The notes under the pieces were generated by a model. It was not told where the DNA came from and made no database searches. It saw only the letters and a list, made by a program, of their open reading frames with translations. From contig CAMAQI010000146.1 of the NCBI GenBank assembly GCA_945860255.1, forward strand, positions 1 through 6,150: a stretch of 6,150 bases of DNA, in the 5' to 3' direction. The DNA is from Methylacidiphilum caldifontis (GTDB lineage: Bacteria; Verrucomicrobiota; Verrucomicrobiia; Methylacidiphilales; CAMAQI01). Each line of letters starts with the position of its first letter. Within the stretch, counting starts at the first letter, position 1. This document shows, piece after piece, positions 1 through 5,794 of this stretch. A program made the translations under genes and the position numbers.

Positions 1-1
1 C

Positions 2-418
2 TTAACGGTTCGCCATCCTGCCTTCAAAAGAAAAATACAACCGTGGCGAGTGGTGGTCAGTCAAAGAGGGAAGCTTCCGAGTTCGAGTCAGCTCTTGAGC
101 GATTTTAATCGTGAACGCACACTTATTTATCGAAACCAGTCCCTTTCTCATATCCTTAAAGATTTAGGAAATAAAGGGGTCATGAATTTGTTGGTCGAGG
201 GGGGAGGAAAAGTTCACGCCTCATTTTTAGCTGAAAAATTAGTCCATGAAGTGGCTTTGTTTTGGGCTCCGATCATCACCGGAACCGAGGCCTTAGGATT
301 TTCTTTTTCACAAGAACAAAAGTTAAGGGCGTCGATTCATTTAAAACCGTGGTGGACGGCAATGATCGGGAGTGATCTTTTCGTTCGTGCGTTGATCGAG
401 AGGTCTTCAAATCGATGA
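2..418 (+). CDS. ribD: RibD C-terminal reductase domain, 5' end outside the window
   Basis: This is the last 138 codons of the riboflavin biosynthesis enzyme RibD. Its C-terminal domain uses NADPH to reduce the ribosyl side chain of 5-amino-6-(phosphoribosylamino)uracil in the cytoplasm. The frame is open from the window edge. It begins LTVRHPAFKRK and continues QPWRVVVSQRGKLP, which matches the 'LTVR...QP.R.V.DS...LP' segment of RibD. The stretch NLLVEGGGKVHASFL, then LVHEVALFWAPIITG, fits the family's VEGG substrate/cofactor loop and the following 'D E...y.aP...G' strand. The GTG at 50 is an internal valine codon in this conserved block, not a start. The N-terminal zinc deaminase domain, if present, lies upstream, so a stand-alone reductase cannot be excluded. 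The TGA stop overlaps the ATG of the next gene by 4 bases, which implies cotranscription. Confidence 0.92.
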   Translation, partial: LTVRHPAFKRKIQPWRVVVSQRGKLPSSSQLLSDFNRERTLIYRNQSLSHILKDLGNKGVMNLLVEGGGKVHASFLAEKLVHEVALFWAPIITGTEALGFSFSQEQKLRASIHLKPWWTAMIGSDLFVRALIERSSNR

Positions 419-1851
419 AAGAGTACGGAGTGACGCAAGAAGCGGTACGTCCTTCAGCATGGGGGAGCTTATTTTTCTTAGGGATCCTTTTTTTTACCTG
501 GAGCCGTTTAGAGGGGGGAGATCTGGTTGCCTTATGTTCCTCCGCTGCTTGGGGAGCAGGGGGGGGAATTGCGGTTACTTTCATTTTCGATTTTCAACGA
601 GGATGGCGAAATCTGGTTCGGGCTGATATTGCGGCAATTTTAGCTCTTTATTTTTTAACACTTTTTGAGTTTTTATTTCCCCAGCAAGAGATCTTAGAGC
701 TTGTCGATAGGAGTCATATTCATGAATCGTTGGGATACATCTTTCTCGCCTTTGCGGGATTGACCATCGGAAGGCATTTAACCTCTCGAGAACAGATCGA
801 ACGAACCCCCCTTTTTTCGGCAACGGTTAAGCCCTCGCTGTTGACAGGACTCTTTATCGGTTGCTTTATCTTGGGTTATCTTCATATGGCCGTGGCGGTT
901 GATTTTGATTTTATGACTTGGTGGGAGGCTATTTTACAACCGCGATTTTTCCAACCTTGGACTCGAGGTCGACTCGGGGATTGGAAGGCGATCCTTACAG
1001 AATTGGGGATGTTGCTTTATTTACTTCCTCCACTCATGGGAGTCGTCTTGGCAAGAATTGATAAATATCAATTCGGGTCACTGATTTTAATGGGATTAGG
1101 CACCGGAATTACTTTTTTTTACGGATATTCGAGTGGAACCCGCCATATTTTTTGTACCTACTTAGTCACCTTTGTCATCGGTTATTTATTCGCCGTCAAA
1201 CGAGGAGAGGAAAAACGGATTTTCTTAGTCGCAGGGCTTTCTTTTGCTCTATTATTTGTCGCTTCTCAACAGATGTTGCATTTTAGAGAGATCGGACTTG
1301 GTGCTTATTGGCAAGGGGAGCTCGAGGAGGCCCCGAGTAGCCAATCGGTTTATGTGGATATGAATCTTTTTACCTTAGCTCAAGTGGGCGGATATTTTCC
1401 AAAAGTTCATGACTATTTGGGATGGGAGATCCCTTATCTTGCGCTCGTTCGCCCGATTCCGCGGGCTCTTTGGTCCGGAAAACCGCTCGGGATGAGCGTG
1501 ACCATGGAGCAGGTCGTGGGTGCCGGAGAGGATTATACCGTCGCTGCCTCTTTTGTCGGCGAGGCTTATATGAGTGGCGGATGGTTTGGGGTTCTCTTTT
1601 CCTCTTTATTTTTTGGTTCCTTGATGGGGTGGTGGAATCGATTTGGGAGTGAAGAGAATAGCGATTGGGGAATTTTAATTTATGCCTCCGGTTTTTTCGC
1701 CGCAGTGATTAGTATGAGGAGTTTGTTTGTCTTCACGACCGCTCTTTTGCCGACGGTTACCGCCATTTTTATCGGCTATCAACTGACTGATCTGATTCGT
1801 TCACGAATGATAAGGAAATCTTCTCTCCCTAGGGATAAATCGACTGAATAG
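415..1851 (+). CDS. Polytopic membrane protein, O-antigen / oligosaccharide repeat-unit polymerase-like (Wzy type)
   Basis: This 478-residue protein is very hydrophobic, with about 10-12 likely membrane segments (for example near residues 15-32, 38-58, 70-88, 105-121, 140-161, 198-214, 220-241, 244-263, 268-288, 388-405 and 420-460). A long polar loop at about 289-387 carries RPIPRALWSGKP (346-357) and a downstream G-E-A-Y-M-S-G-G stretch before the next membrane segment. The 'P R..W..KP' loop and late large loop are typical of O-antigen polymerase-type proteins, which join lipid-linked repeat units on the outer face of the inner membrane. Individual Wzy sequences diverge widely, so this is a family-level call. 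The ATG overlaps the ribD stop (ATGA), with GAGAGG 11 bases upstream. No glycosyltransferase or flippase gene is visible nearby. It could instead be another multipass envelope-polysaccharide protein. The gene has several homopolymer runs, including eight G at 559-566. Confidence 0.62.
   Translation: MKEYGVTQEAVRPSAWGSLFFLGILFFTWSRLEGGDLVALCSSAAWGAGGGIAVTFIFDFQRGWRNLVRADIAAILALYFLTLFEFLFPQQEILELVDRSHIHESLGYIFLAFAGLTIGRHLTSREQIERTPLFSATVKPSLLTGLFIGCFILGYLHMAVAVDFDFMTWWEAILQPRFFQPWTRGRLGDWKAILTELGMLLYLLPPLMGVVLARIDKYQFGSLILMGLGTGITFFYGYSSGTRHIFCTYLVTFVIGYLFAVKRGEEKRIFLVAGLSFALLFVASQQMLHFREIGLGAYWQGELEEAPSSQSVYVDMNLFTLAQVGGYFPKVHDYLGWEIPYLALVRPIPRALWSGKPLGMSVTMEQVVGAGEDYTVAASFVGEAYMSGGWFGVLFSSLFFGSLMGWWNRFGSEENSDWGILIYASGFFAAVISMRSLFVFTTALLPTVTAIFIGYQLTDLIRSRMIRKSSLPRDKSTE
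559..566 (+). repeat. Poly-G tract (8 G) inside the polymerase-like gene
   Basis: Eight consecutive G encode Gly49, Gly50 and the first two bases of the Gly51 codon, early in the gene. A change of one base would shift the frame and truncate the protein near its second membrane segment. The same gene also has runs of eight T at 488-495 and 1113-1120. Whether the tract varies in length cannot be told from one sequence. Confidence 0.9.
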
Positions 1852-1890
1852 GGAATAGTCCTTAAGCCCTTTGTGATATTTTCATTCTTT

Positions 1891-1924
1891 GTAAAGCTTT
1901 CGTCATAAGGCCTTTACTTTGTTT
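1891..1924 (+). terminator. Possible weak terminator after the polymerase-like gene
   Basis: GTAAAG at 1891-1896 is the exact reverse complement of CTTTAC at 1912-1917. An inner CTT (1897-1899) can pair with AAG (1907-1909), leaving a 2-base bulge and a 7-base loop. The stem is followed by TTTGTTT (1918-1924). It lies 40 bases after the stop codon and before the tad genes, where a transcript end would be expected. The stem is AT-rich and bulged and the T-run is interrupted, so this is a tentative call. Confidence 0.3.
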
Positions 1925-1943
1925 GAAATTAGACTAGATTGTT

Positions 1944-1973
1944 TTGTGGAACGTTTTCGTTCGATTGTATTAA
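1944..1973 (+). promoter_or_regulatory. Possible promoter/operator region of the tad genes, with a perfect short inverted repeat
   Basis: GAACG-TTTT-CGTTC (1949-1962) is a perfect 5-bp inverted repeat ending 23 bases before the ATG at 1986. A poor -35 candidate (TTGTGG, 1944-1949) and a better -10 candidate (TATTAA, 1968-1973) flank it with an 18-base spacer, so the repeat would lie within the promoter. The gap between operons makes a promoter likely somewhere in 1852-1985. The exact boxes and the operator role are guesses. No Shine-Dalgarno sequence is visible before ATG 1986. Confidence 0.25.
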
Positions 1974-1985
1974 ACGATTTAAGTT

Positions 1986-2648
1986 ATGAAACTCATTTCA
2001 AAAAAAGGATCTCAAGCTGAGCGCAGTCAAGCCTTGGTCGAGATGGCACTTGTTTTTCCTCTTTTTCTTTTGGCACTTTTTGGTCTCATCGATTTTTCGA
2101 ATCATCTTTTTCAAAAACAAACAATTGCTCATGCTGTCCGTGAGGGGGGGCGTATTGCGAGCACAGGACGAATTTTATTTACTAATGAGTATGAGTTTAA
2201 CTCGGGGCCTTGGATTACAAACGCAACGCAAATCATTGTTGCGGATCCTTCCAATCCGACACGTCAGATGTCACGGGAGCAGGCGATTCTGTATGTGATG
2301 ATGAAAACGATCGCAGGAATGGGGGATGTCAGAACTGATTTTGGTAATAAAGTGACCAACTCTGCCTCGACCGGACTTTATTTTTCAATCGACAGTTGGC
2401 CGGGTACAAATTCTGCCACTGAAAATTCCCCGAATATCGGGCCGGGGGAGAGAACAGATGATGATACCCTTCAGTACGTTCGAATTTCGATAAGCTACCC
2501 CTCGAGCGTATTGACCCCTGTGAGTATCTTTTCTCGGTACTTTGGCTCGAGCGATCTCTTTAGTTCCAATAAATTGATGGTGAGTTACAAATGTACCTTT
2601 GTGAATGAAGCTTGGTCTTATAACAACATCAATCGTTGGACAAACTAA
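1986..2648 (+). CDS. tadE: TadE-like pseudopilin
   Basis: This 220-residue protein has the TadE-family layout: a short basic N terminus, the motif SQALVEMALVFP (residues 14-25), a membrane helix (about 20-40) ending in LIDF, then an AVREGGRIAST segment matching the family's 'A.REGAR.A' helix. The remainder is a soluble domain expected outside the inner membrane. In Tad systems these pseudopilins are cut by the prepilin peptidase at G/XXXXE(F/Y) and assist Flp pilus assembly. Here the motif reads S/QALVEM: Glu19 is kept, but Ser replaces Gly and Met replaces the aromatic residue. A single cysteine (Cys203) sits near the C terminus. The first possible ATG after an in-frame stop at 1980-1982 was taken as the start. 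One base separates its stop from the next gene. The family is clear, but strict orthology to tadE is not shown. Confidence 0.85.
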   Translation: MKLISKKGSQAERSQALVEMALVFPLFLLALFGLIDFSNHLFQKQTIAHAVREGGRIASTGRILFTNEYEFNSGPWITNATQIIVADPSNPTRQMSREQAILYVMMKTIAGMGDVRTDFGNKVTNSASTGLYFSIDSWPGTNSATENSPNIGPGERTDDDTLQYVRISISYPSSVLTPVSIFSRYFGSSDLFSSNKLMVSYKCTFVNEAWSYNNINRWTN

Positions 2649-2649
2649 G

Positions 2650-3240
2650 ATGAAATTTTCACATTTTAAATCGAAGGTAAAGAGTCAAGCAACGATAGAA
2701 ATGGCATTTATCGTAACATTATTCTTTACGATGGTTCTCGTGATTCTCTTTATTGCGATAAATATTTATCGTACACAAATTCTTGCCTCTGCGGTTCGCG
2801 AAGGAGCAAGTACGACCGCTCGAATTACCGCTAATAACATTGACGCGGGATTAAAGGCGACCCTTTCTATCGCAACGAGTGGATTTCGCTTTAATGATTT
2901 TATGACGAATGGTCTTATCATCATCACGAAGATGCAGAACTATACAAACAATCTCTATTTATCAGGATTTAGTACGGTAAATACCGTTGGAATAACCGGT
3001 TACTTAGCGGGAACGAATGATACAGCAAACAAAGATCTCAGTAAGCTTTTATTAGGTGGGTCGTGGACGACGCCTCTAAGGCCTGGAGTTCCAGAGATTA
3101 TGAAGCTAACCAATACTGTCGTTCAGGGGAAAGATCTTTATTGTGTTGAAATCTTTTATACCAATCGAGCTCCTTTAAATATCTTGGGTTTTTCAGAATC
3201 AGCCCTGCTTTATGATAAAAGTTTCTTTATGTCTCCCTAA
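2650..3240 (+). CDS. Second TadE/TadF-like pseudopilin
   Basis: This 196-residue protein resembles its upstream neighbour. It has a basic N terminus, SQATIEMAFIVT (residues 12-23), a membrane helix (about 18-40), then SAVREGASTTARI, the family's post-helix motif, followed by a soluble domain. It could be the TadF partner of the preceding TadE, since both belong to one pseudopilin family. Glu17 is kept at the prepilin +5 position and Ser12 stands in place of the usual -1 Gly. There is one cysteine (Cys165). The ATG at 2650 was preferred over an in-frame ATG at 2605 because the longer form would overlap the upstream gene by 44 bases and add 15 residues that do not suit the basic leader. There is no good Shine-Dalgarno site and the upstream stop lies one base away, so translational coupling is likely. 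Confidence 0.8.
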   Translation: MKFSHFKSKVKSQATIEMAFIVTLFFTMVLVILFIAINIYRTQILASAVREGASTTARITANNIDAGLKATLSIATSGFRFNDFMTNGLIIITKMQNYTNNLYLSGFSTVNTVGITGYLAGTNDTANKDLSKLLLGGSWTTPLRPGVPEIMKLTNTVVQGKDLYCVEIFYTNRAPLNILGFSESALLYDKSFFMSP

Positions 3241-3244
3241 TCAA

Positions 3245-3252
3245 TTGAGGAA
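3245..3252 (+). promoter_or_regulatory. Ribosome binding site of the tadG-like gene
   Basis: GAGG at 3247-3250 lies 5 bases before ATG 3256, the only well-formed Shine-Dalgarno site among the three tad genes. It overlaps the palindrome TCAATTGA (3241-3248). It supports 3256 as the start and suggests this gene is translated independently of its upstream neighbour. Confidence 0.7.
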
Positions 3253-3255
3253 TCT

Positions 3256-5745
3256 ATGAAATGTAAATTGACTATTGTTTCGAGCCGAAGTCAAATTCTT
3301 GTGATCTTCGCTGGGGCGATCTTTACGATCGTTGCTTTTATGGCAATGGCAGTGGATTTTGGTTTTATCTATTTACAAGATGCGAAATTAGGCCGCGCCG
3401 CAGATGCCTCGGTATTAGCTGGAGTTCAAAATTCAGGGGGAGGAGGAACGAATACCTTAGCGAATGCACAAGCGGTTTCCATCGCGGTTCGAAACTTTGC
3501 GATTGGCAACTATTCTGAATTAGCAAATCTAACAAACAGCAATCCAAGTGGAACCTCCGTTGCCGTGACGAACCCGATAACCAGTCAGATAACAACTAAT
3601 TATACTTTTATTTATCAAGCTAGCTACGTCAGTAGTGGAAAGACCTACTATAATGTCATGACCAATGTAATCGAGGTAGGGGGACGAGGACAGATTAATT
3701 CGGCAAAAACGACGATTGGAGCTAACGCAAAAACGTTGCTCCTTCCCACACAAGGATTTGGAAGTTTTTTCCCAATGAAGGGAGTCTCTGCGGCCTCGAG
3801 ACGGCCTCGAATGATTGCAATGGTCTTGGATCGATCGGGTTCAATGAGCAGTAATGGTGGAGCTACGGCTCTCCCCAGTTCTGTGACCAATTTTTTAGGG
3901 TTATTTGATACAAACGTCGATTTAATTTCCATCACCACCTTTAGTTATAATTCTCGTCTTGATGTTCCGATGACGAGTAACTTTTGGAGTTTAGGGACGA
4001 ATGCGATGACCAATAAAACGACCGGTATTAATTTTGGTGGTTACACAGGAGCTTCGGATGGACTTCGGATGGGAGTTGAGACACTTTGGTATGGTGATGA
4101 AGATGCTTGGAATGATGCGAACACCTTAAAGTATCTGGTCTTTTTTACCGATGGACAATTCAACTCATTTAGAACCCTTGCTTATACCCCTGGTTTTACA
4201 AATGTCGTTTACGGTCAGATGGGGACAAATTATCAGACCAATTCAGGTGCTACAACGAATCTTTCTTTAATTCCCTATCACTCGAAGACGACGGATTGGG
4301 CTAAAGATAATGGCTCTACCAAATTTTTTGCGACCAATGTTTTTGTGACGAACAATGGCAGCAGTTCCCCCAAGTCAACCCAAGTTCTGGCGACGAATTG
4401 GCCAGGATCGGTGATGTATCTCATGGAATGGGTGAACAACGATTATACGCCAGCAATCACGATACACTCGATGACCAATGTTTACCAAAATACCGTTACG
4501 AATACCTTTGAAACGGCTTTTAATAGCACCAACCAATTTATTCCAATCGTCAAAGGGGTTTATGTTTCTCATTATACGAATCAGGTCACGGTAACGACGA
4601 ATTTACTCGCGAATCAATTCGTCATTTATTATCAACCAGGTTATACGAACTTGGATGTGATTATGAATTCCGGATCGGAGGGGCAGATGTATAAGCCGCA
4701 ATTTGAATGGACGAATATGCAAAATAATTCATATCCACCAGAATTTTTATGGAGATCAAATTCCGGGACCGGATCAGGAGATCGTTATACGAACTTAGTT
4801 CAATATCATCCTGGGCCAGCAACGAATACGACGAATGCCTTAGGAAATGATCGAGATGCCTCCGGTTTTTATTCAGGAATTGCGGGGGTGACGGCTTCCG
4901 ATTATAAATGGTACAAAGATTTTACAAATGGTGTTGCTTATTATGGTTCAACAAATTTTCACACCAATCATAACATCTGGAGATCGACCAATCTTCTTGG
5001 AGAATATTTCTATCAGGGGATGAGCTCCTTCCGACTAAACGGGGTACTTTATACGAATGCGACTCGATATTGGAACGGGACGACAAAACAATGGGTGAGA
5101 ACCGCAGGGATCTACACAAATACAGGGGCCCCACTCCCGGTTGACCCTAATTATGCTCCTGCGTCAAACAAAACAAACTTTGGCCTTTTGTTTACCAATG
5201 TGATTATGGTCACCAAAATTACAAATGAATCAACAATGTTAGGAGAGGATCAGATCGCCTCATTTGTTTTCTCGACGAATACCTTGAAAGGAAATGGAAA
5301 TCCGGCTTTTACGAATGGCCTTTCACTTGCAGGCACAAACCAATTGAGACTTTTTATTATGCCGATGAGTGTGTCCTCGCCGCCTAAAGCAATTTTTTAT
5401 GCCGGCGCAAATTACAATAATTGGACTAATCTTTGGGTCTCCTCTGCAAATCCTAATTTCTATCCTGGAATGTCAGGATGGGGTAATTTTATTGAATCTG
5501 AATCTGACCGAGCTGCGGCATTAGTGACGCATTTCGCGCGTCAAAGTAATGTGACGATCTATACTGTTGGATTGGGAACTGGAATTAATTCCAATATCAT
5601 GCTTCAGCTGGCGAATGACCCCCGTTATTCCGGTTATAATTCGAAACAACCGGAAGGAGCTTATTATTATGCCTCGACGGGAGCTGATATTACGAACAAA
5701 TTTAAGGCGATCGCTGAGCGAATTCGTGCAGTGGTTTCTCAATAG
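3256..5745 (+). CDS. tadG: TadG-like protein with a vWA (MIDAS) domain split by a long Thr-Asn-rich insertion
   Basis: This 829-residue envelope protein starts with the TadE/G-like anchor: SRSQILVIF (10-18), a membrane helix (about 14-33), then VDFGFIYLQDAKL and RAADASVLAG (47-56), matching the family's 'D.g..y..r..LQ.AADAAALAG'. A vWA domain follows with a full metal-binding MIDAS set: D192-R-S194-G-S196, T264 in GGYTGASDG, and D299 in FFTDG. The closing part (about 748-829) contains VTIYTVGLG (766-774). Such domains usually bind proteins or surfaces through a divalent metal. The two parts add up to an ordinary vWA domain, so residues about 304-747 are an insertion. TadG proteins are tied to Tad pilus assembly or adhesion, and this one is probably exported with its N terminus in the inner membrane. 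Cys3 is the only cysteine. Unlike the two upstream proteins it lacks the prepilin Glu (Ile17 instead), so it is probably not processed. Confidence 0.85.
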   Translation: MKCKLTIVSSRSQILVIFAGAIFTIVAFMAMAVDFGFIYLQDAKLGRAADASVLAGVQNSGGGGTNTLANAQAVSIAVRNFAIGNYSELANLTNSNPSGTSVAVTNPITSQITTNYTFIYQASYVSSGKTYYNVMTNVIEVGGRGQINSAKTTIGANAKTLLLPTQGFGSFFPMKGVSAASRRPRMIAMVLDRSGSMSSNGGATALPSSVTNFLGLFDTNVDLISITTFSYNSRLDVPMTSNFWSLGTNAMTNKTTGINFGGYTGASDGLRMGVETLWYGDEDAWNDANTLKYLVFFTDGQFNSFRTLAYTPGFTNVVYGQMGTNYQTNSGATTNLSLIPYHSKTTDWAKDNGSTKFFATNVFVTNNGSSSPKSTQVLATNWPGSVMYLMEWVNNDYTPAITIHSMTNVYQNTVTNTFETAFNSTNQFIPIVKGVYVSHYTNQVTVTTNLLANQFVIYYQPGYTNLDVIMNSGSEGQMYKPQFEWTNMQNNSYPPEFLWRSNSGTGSGDRYTNLVQYHPGPATNTTNALGNDRDASGFYSGIAGVTASDYKWYKDFTNGVAYYGSTNFHTNHNIWRSTNLLGEYFYQGMSSFRLNGVLYTNATRYWNGTTKQWVRTAGIYTNTGAPLPVDPNYAPASNKTNFGLLFTNVIMVTKITNESTMLGEDQIASFVFSTNTLKGNGNPAFTNGLSLAGTNQLRLFIMPMSVSSPPKAIFYAGANYNNWTNLWVSSANPNFYPGMSGWGNFIESESDRAAALVTHFARQSNVTIYTVGLGTGINSNIMLQLANDPRYSGYNSKQPEGAYYYASTGADITNKFKAIAERIRAVVSQ
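4165..5496 (+). other. Thr-Asn-rich insertion within the vWA domain (residues about 304-747)
   Basis: This segment lies between the last MIDAS aspartate (D299) and the helix/strand that closes the vWA fold. It has about 30 Thr-Asn dipeptides by eye count, many preceded by an aromatic or other hydrophobic residue (YTN, FTN, WTN, MTN, VTN), along with many Tyr, Trp, Gly and Ser and no cysteine. The copies are irregularly spaced and no strict tandem unit was found. The composition suggests a beta-rich extracellular domain. I recognise no named domain in it. Its boundaries are estimates. Confidence 0.65.
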
Positions 5746-5763
5746 GCACTTGATTCCTATTGA
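5739..5763 (+). terminator. Hairpin over the tadG-like stop codon, possible weak terminator or attenuator
   Basis: TCAATAGG (5739-5746) and CCTATTGA (5756-5763) are perfect reverse complements, forming an 8-bp stem with a 9-base loop. The TAG stop (5743-5745) lies inside the left arm. Only TTTC follows, so the T-tract is poor for a classical Rho-independent terminator. The structure may instead reduce transcription into, or protect mRNA upstream of, the next gene. Confidence 0.35.
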
Positions 5764-5794
5764 TTTCACGCTCCCTTTTAGACTACGGTTTGCA

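Noticed and set aside
50..418. GTG at 50 as the start of a separate small protein
   Set aside because: The same frame is open back to base 2 and encodes conserved RibD sequence (LTVR...QPWRVVV), so the gene simply begins outside the window.
276..823. Open frames on the - strand opposite ribD and the polymerase-like gene
   Set aside because: Antisense to well-supported genes, with no recognisable motifs or ribosome binding sites. Treated as shadows.
1422..2298. Alternative + frames inside the polymerase-like and TadE-like genes
   Set aside because: Low-complexity translations fully inside genes with family support in another frame.
2605..2649. An upstream ATG extending the second pseudopilin by 15 residues
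   Set aside because: It would overlap the first pseudopilin by 44 bases and place unlikely residues before the short basic leader. ATG 2650 fits the family and the gene spacing.
4165..5496. Tandem DNA repeat or CRISPR-like array suggested by recurring acgaat/accaat
   Set aside because: The recurring hexamers are irregularly spaced, use different codons and keep the reading frame. They reflect Thr-Asn dipeptides, not repeat units.
5750..5765. Direct repeat TTGATT at 5750 and 5760 as a regulatory site
   Set aside because: Only 6 bases of AT-rich sequence, overlapping the stronger inverted repeat. Chance is the simpler explanation.
3365..5769. Several - strand open frames opposite the TadG-like gene
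   Set aside because: Short, without domain matches or initiation signals. They follow from the composition of the coding strand.
5750..5794. TTG at 5750 as the start of the last gene
   Set aside because: It has only a weak AGG upstream, lies in the loop of the hairpin, and would put 15 residues ahead of a compact signal-peptide-like leader. It remains possible but less likely.
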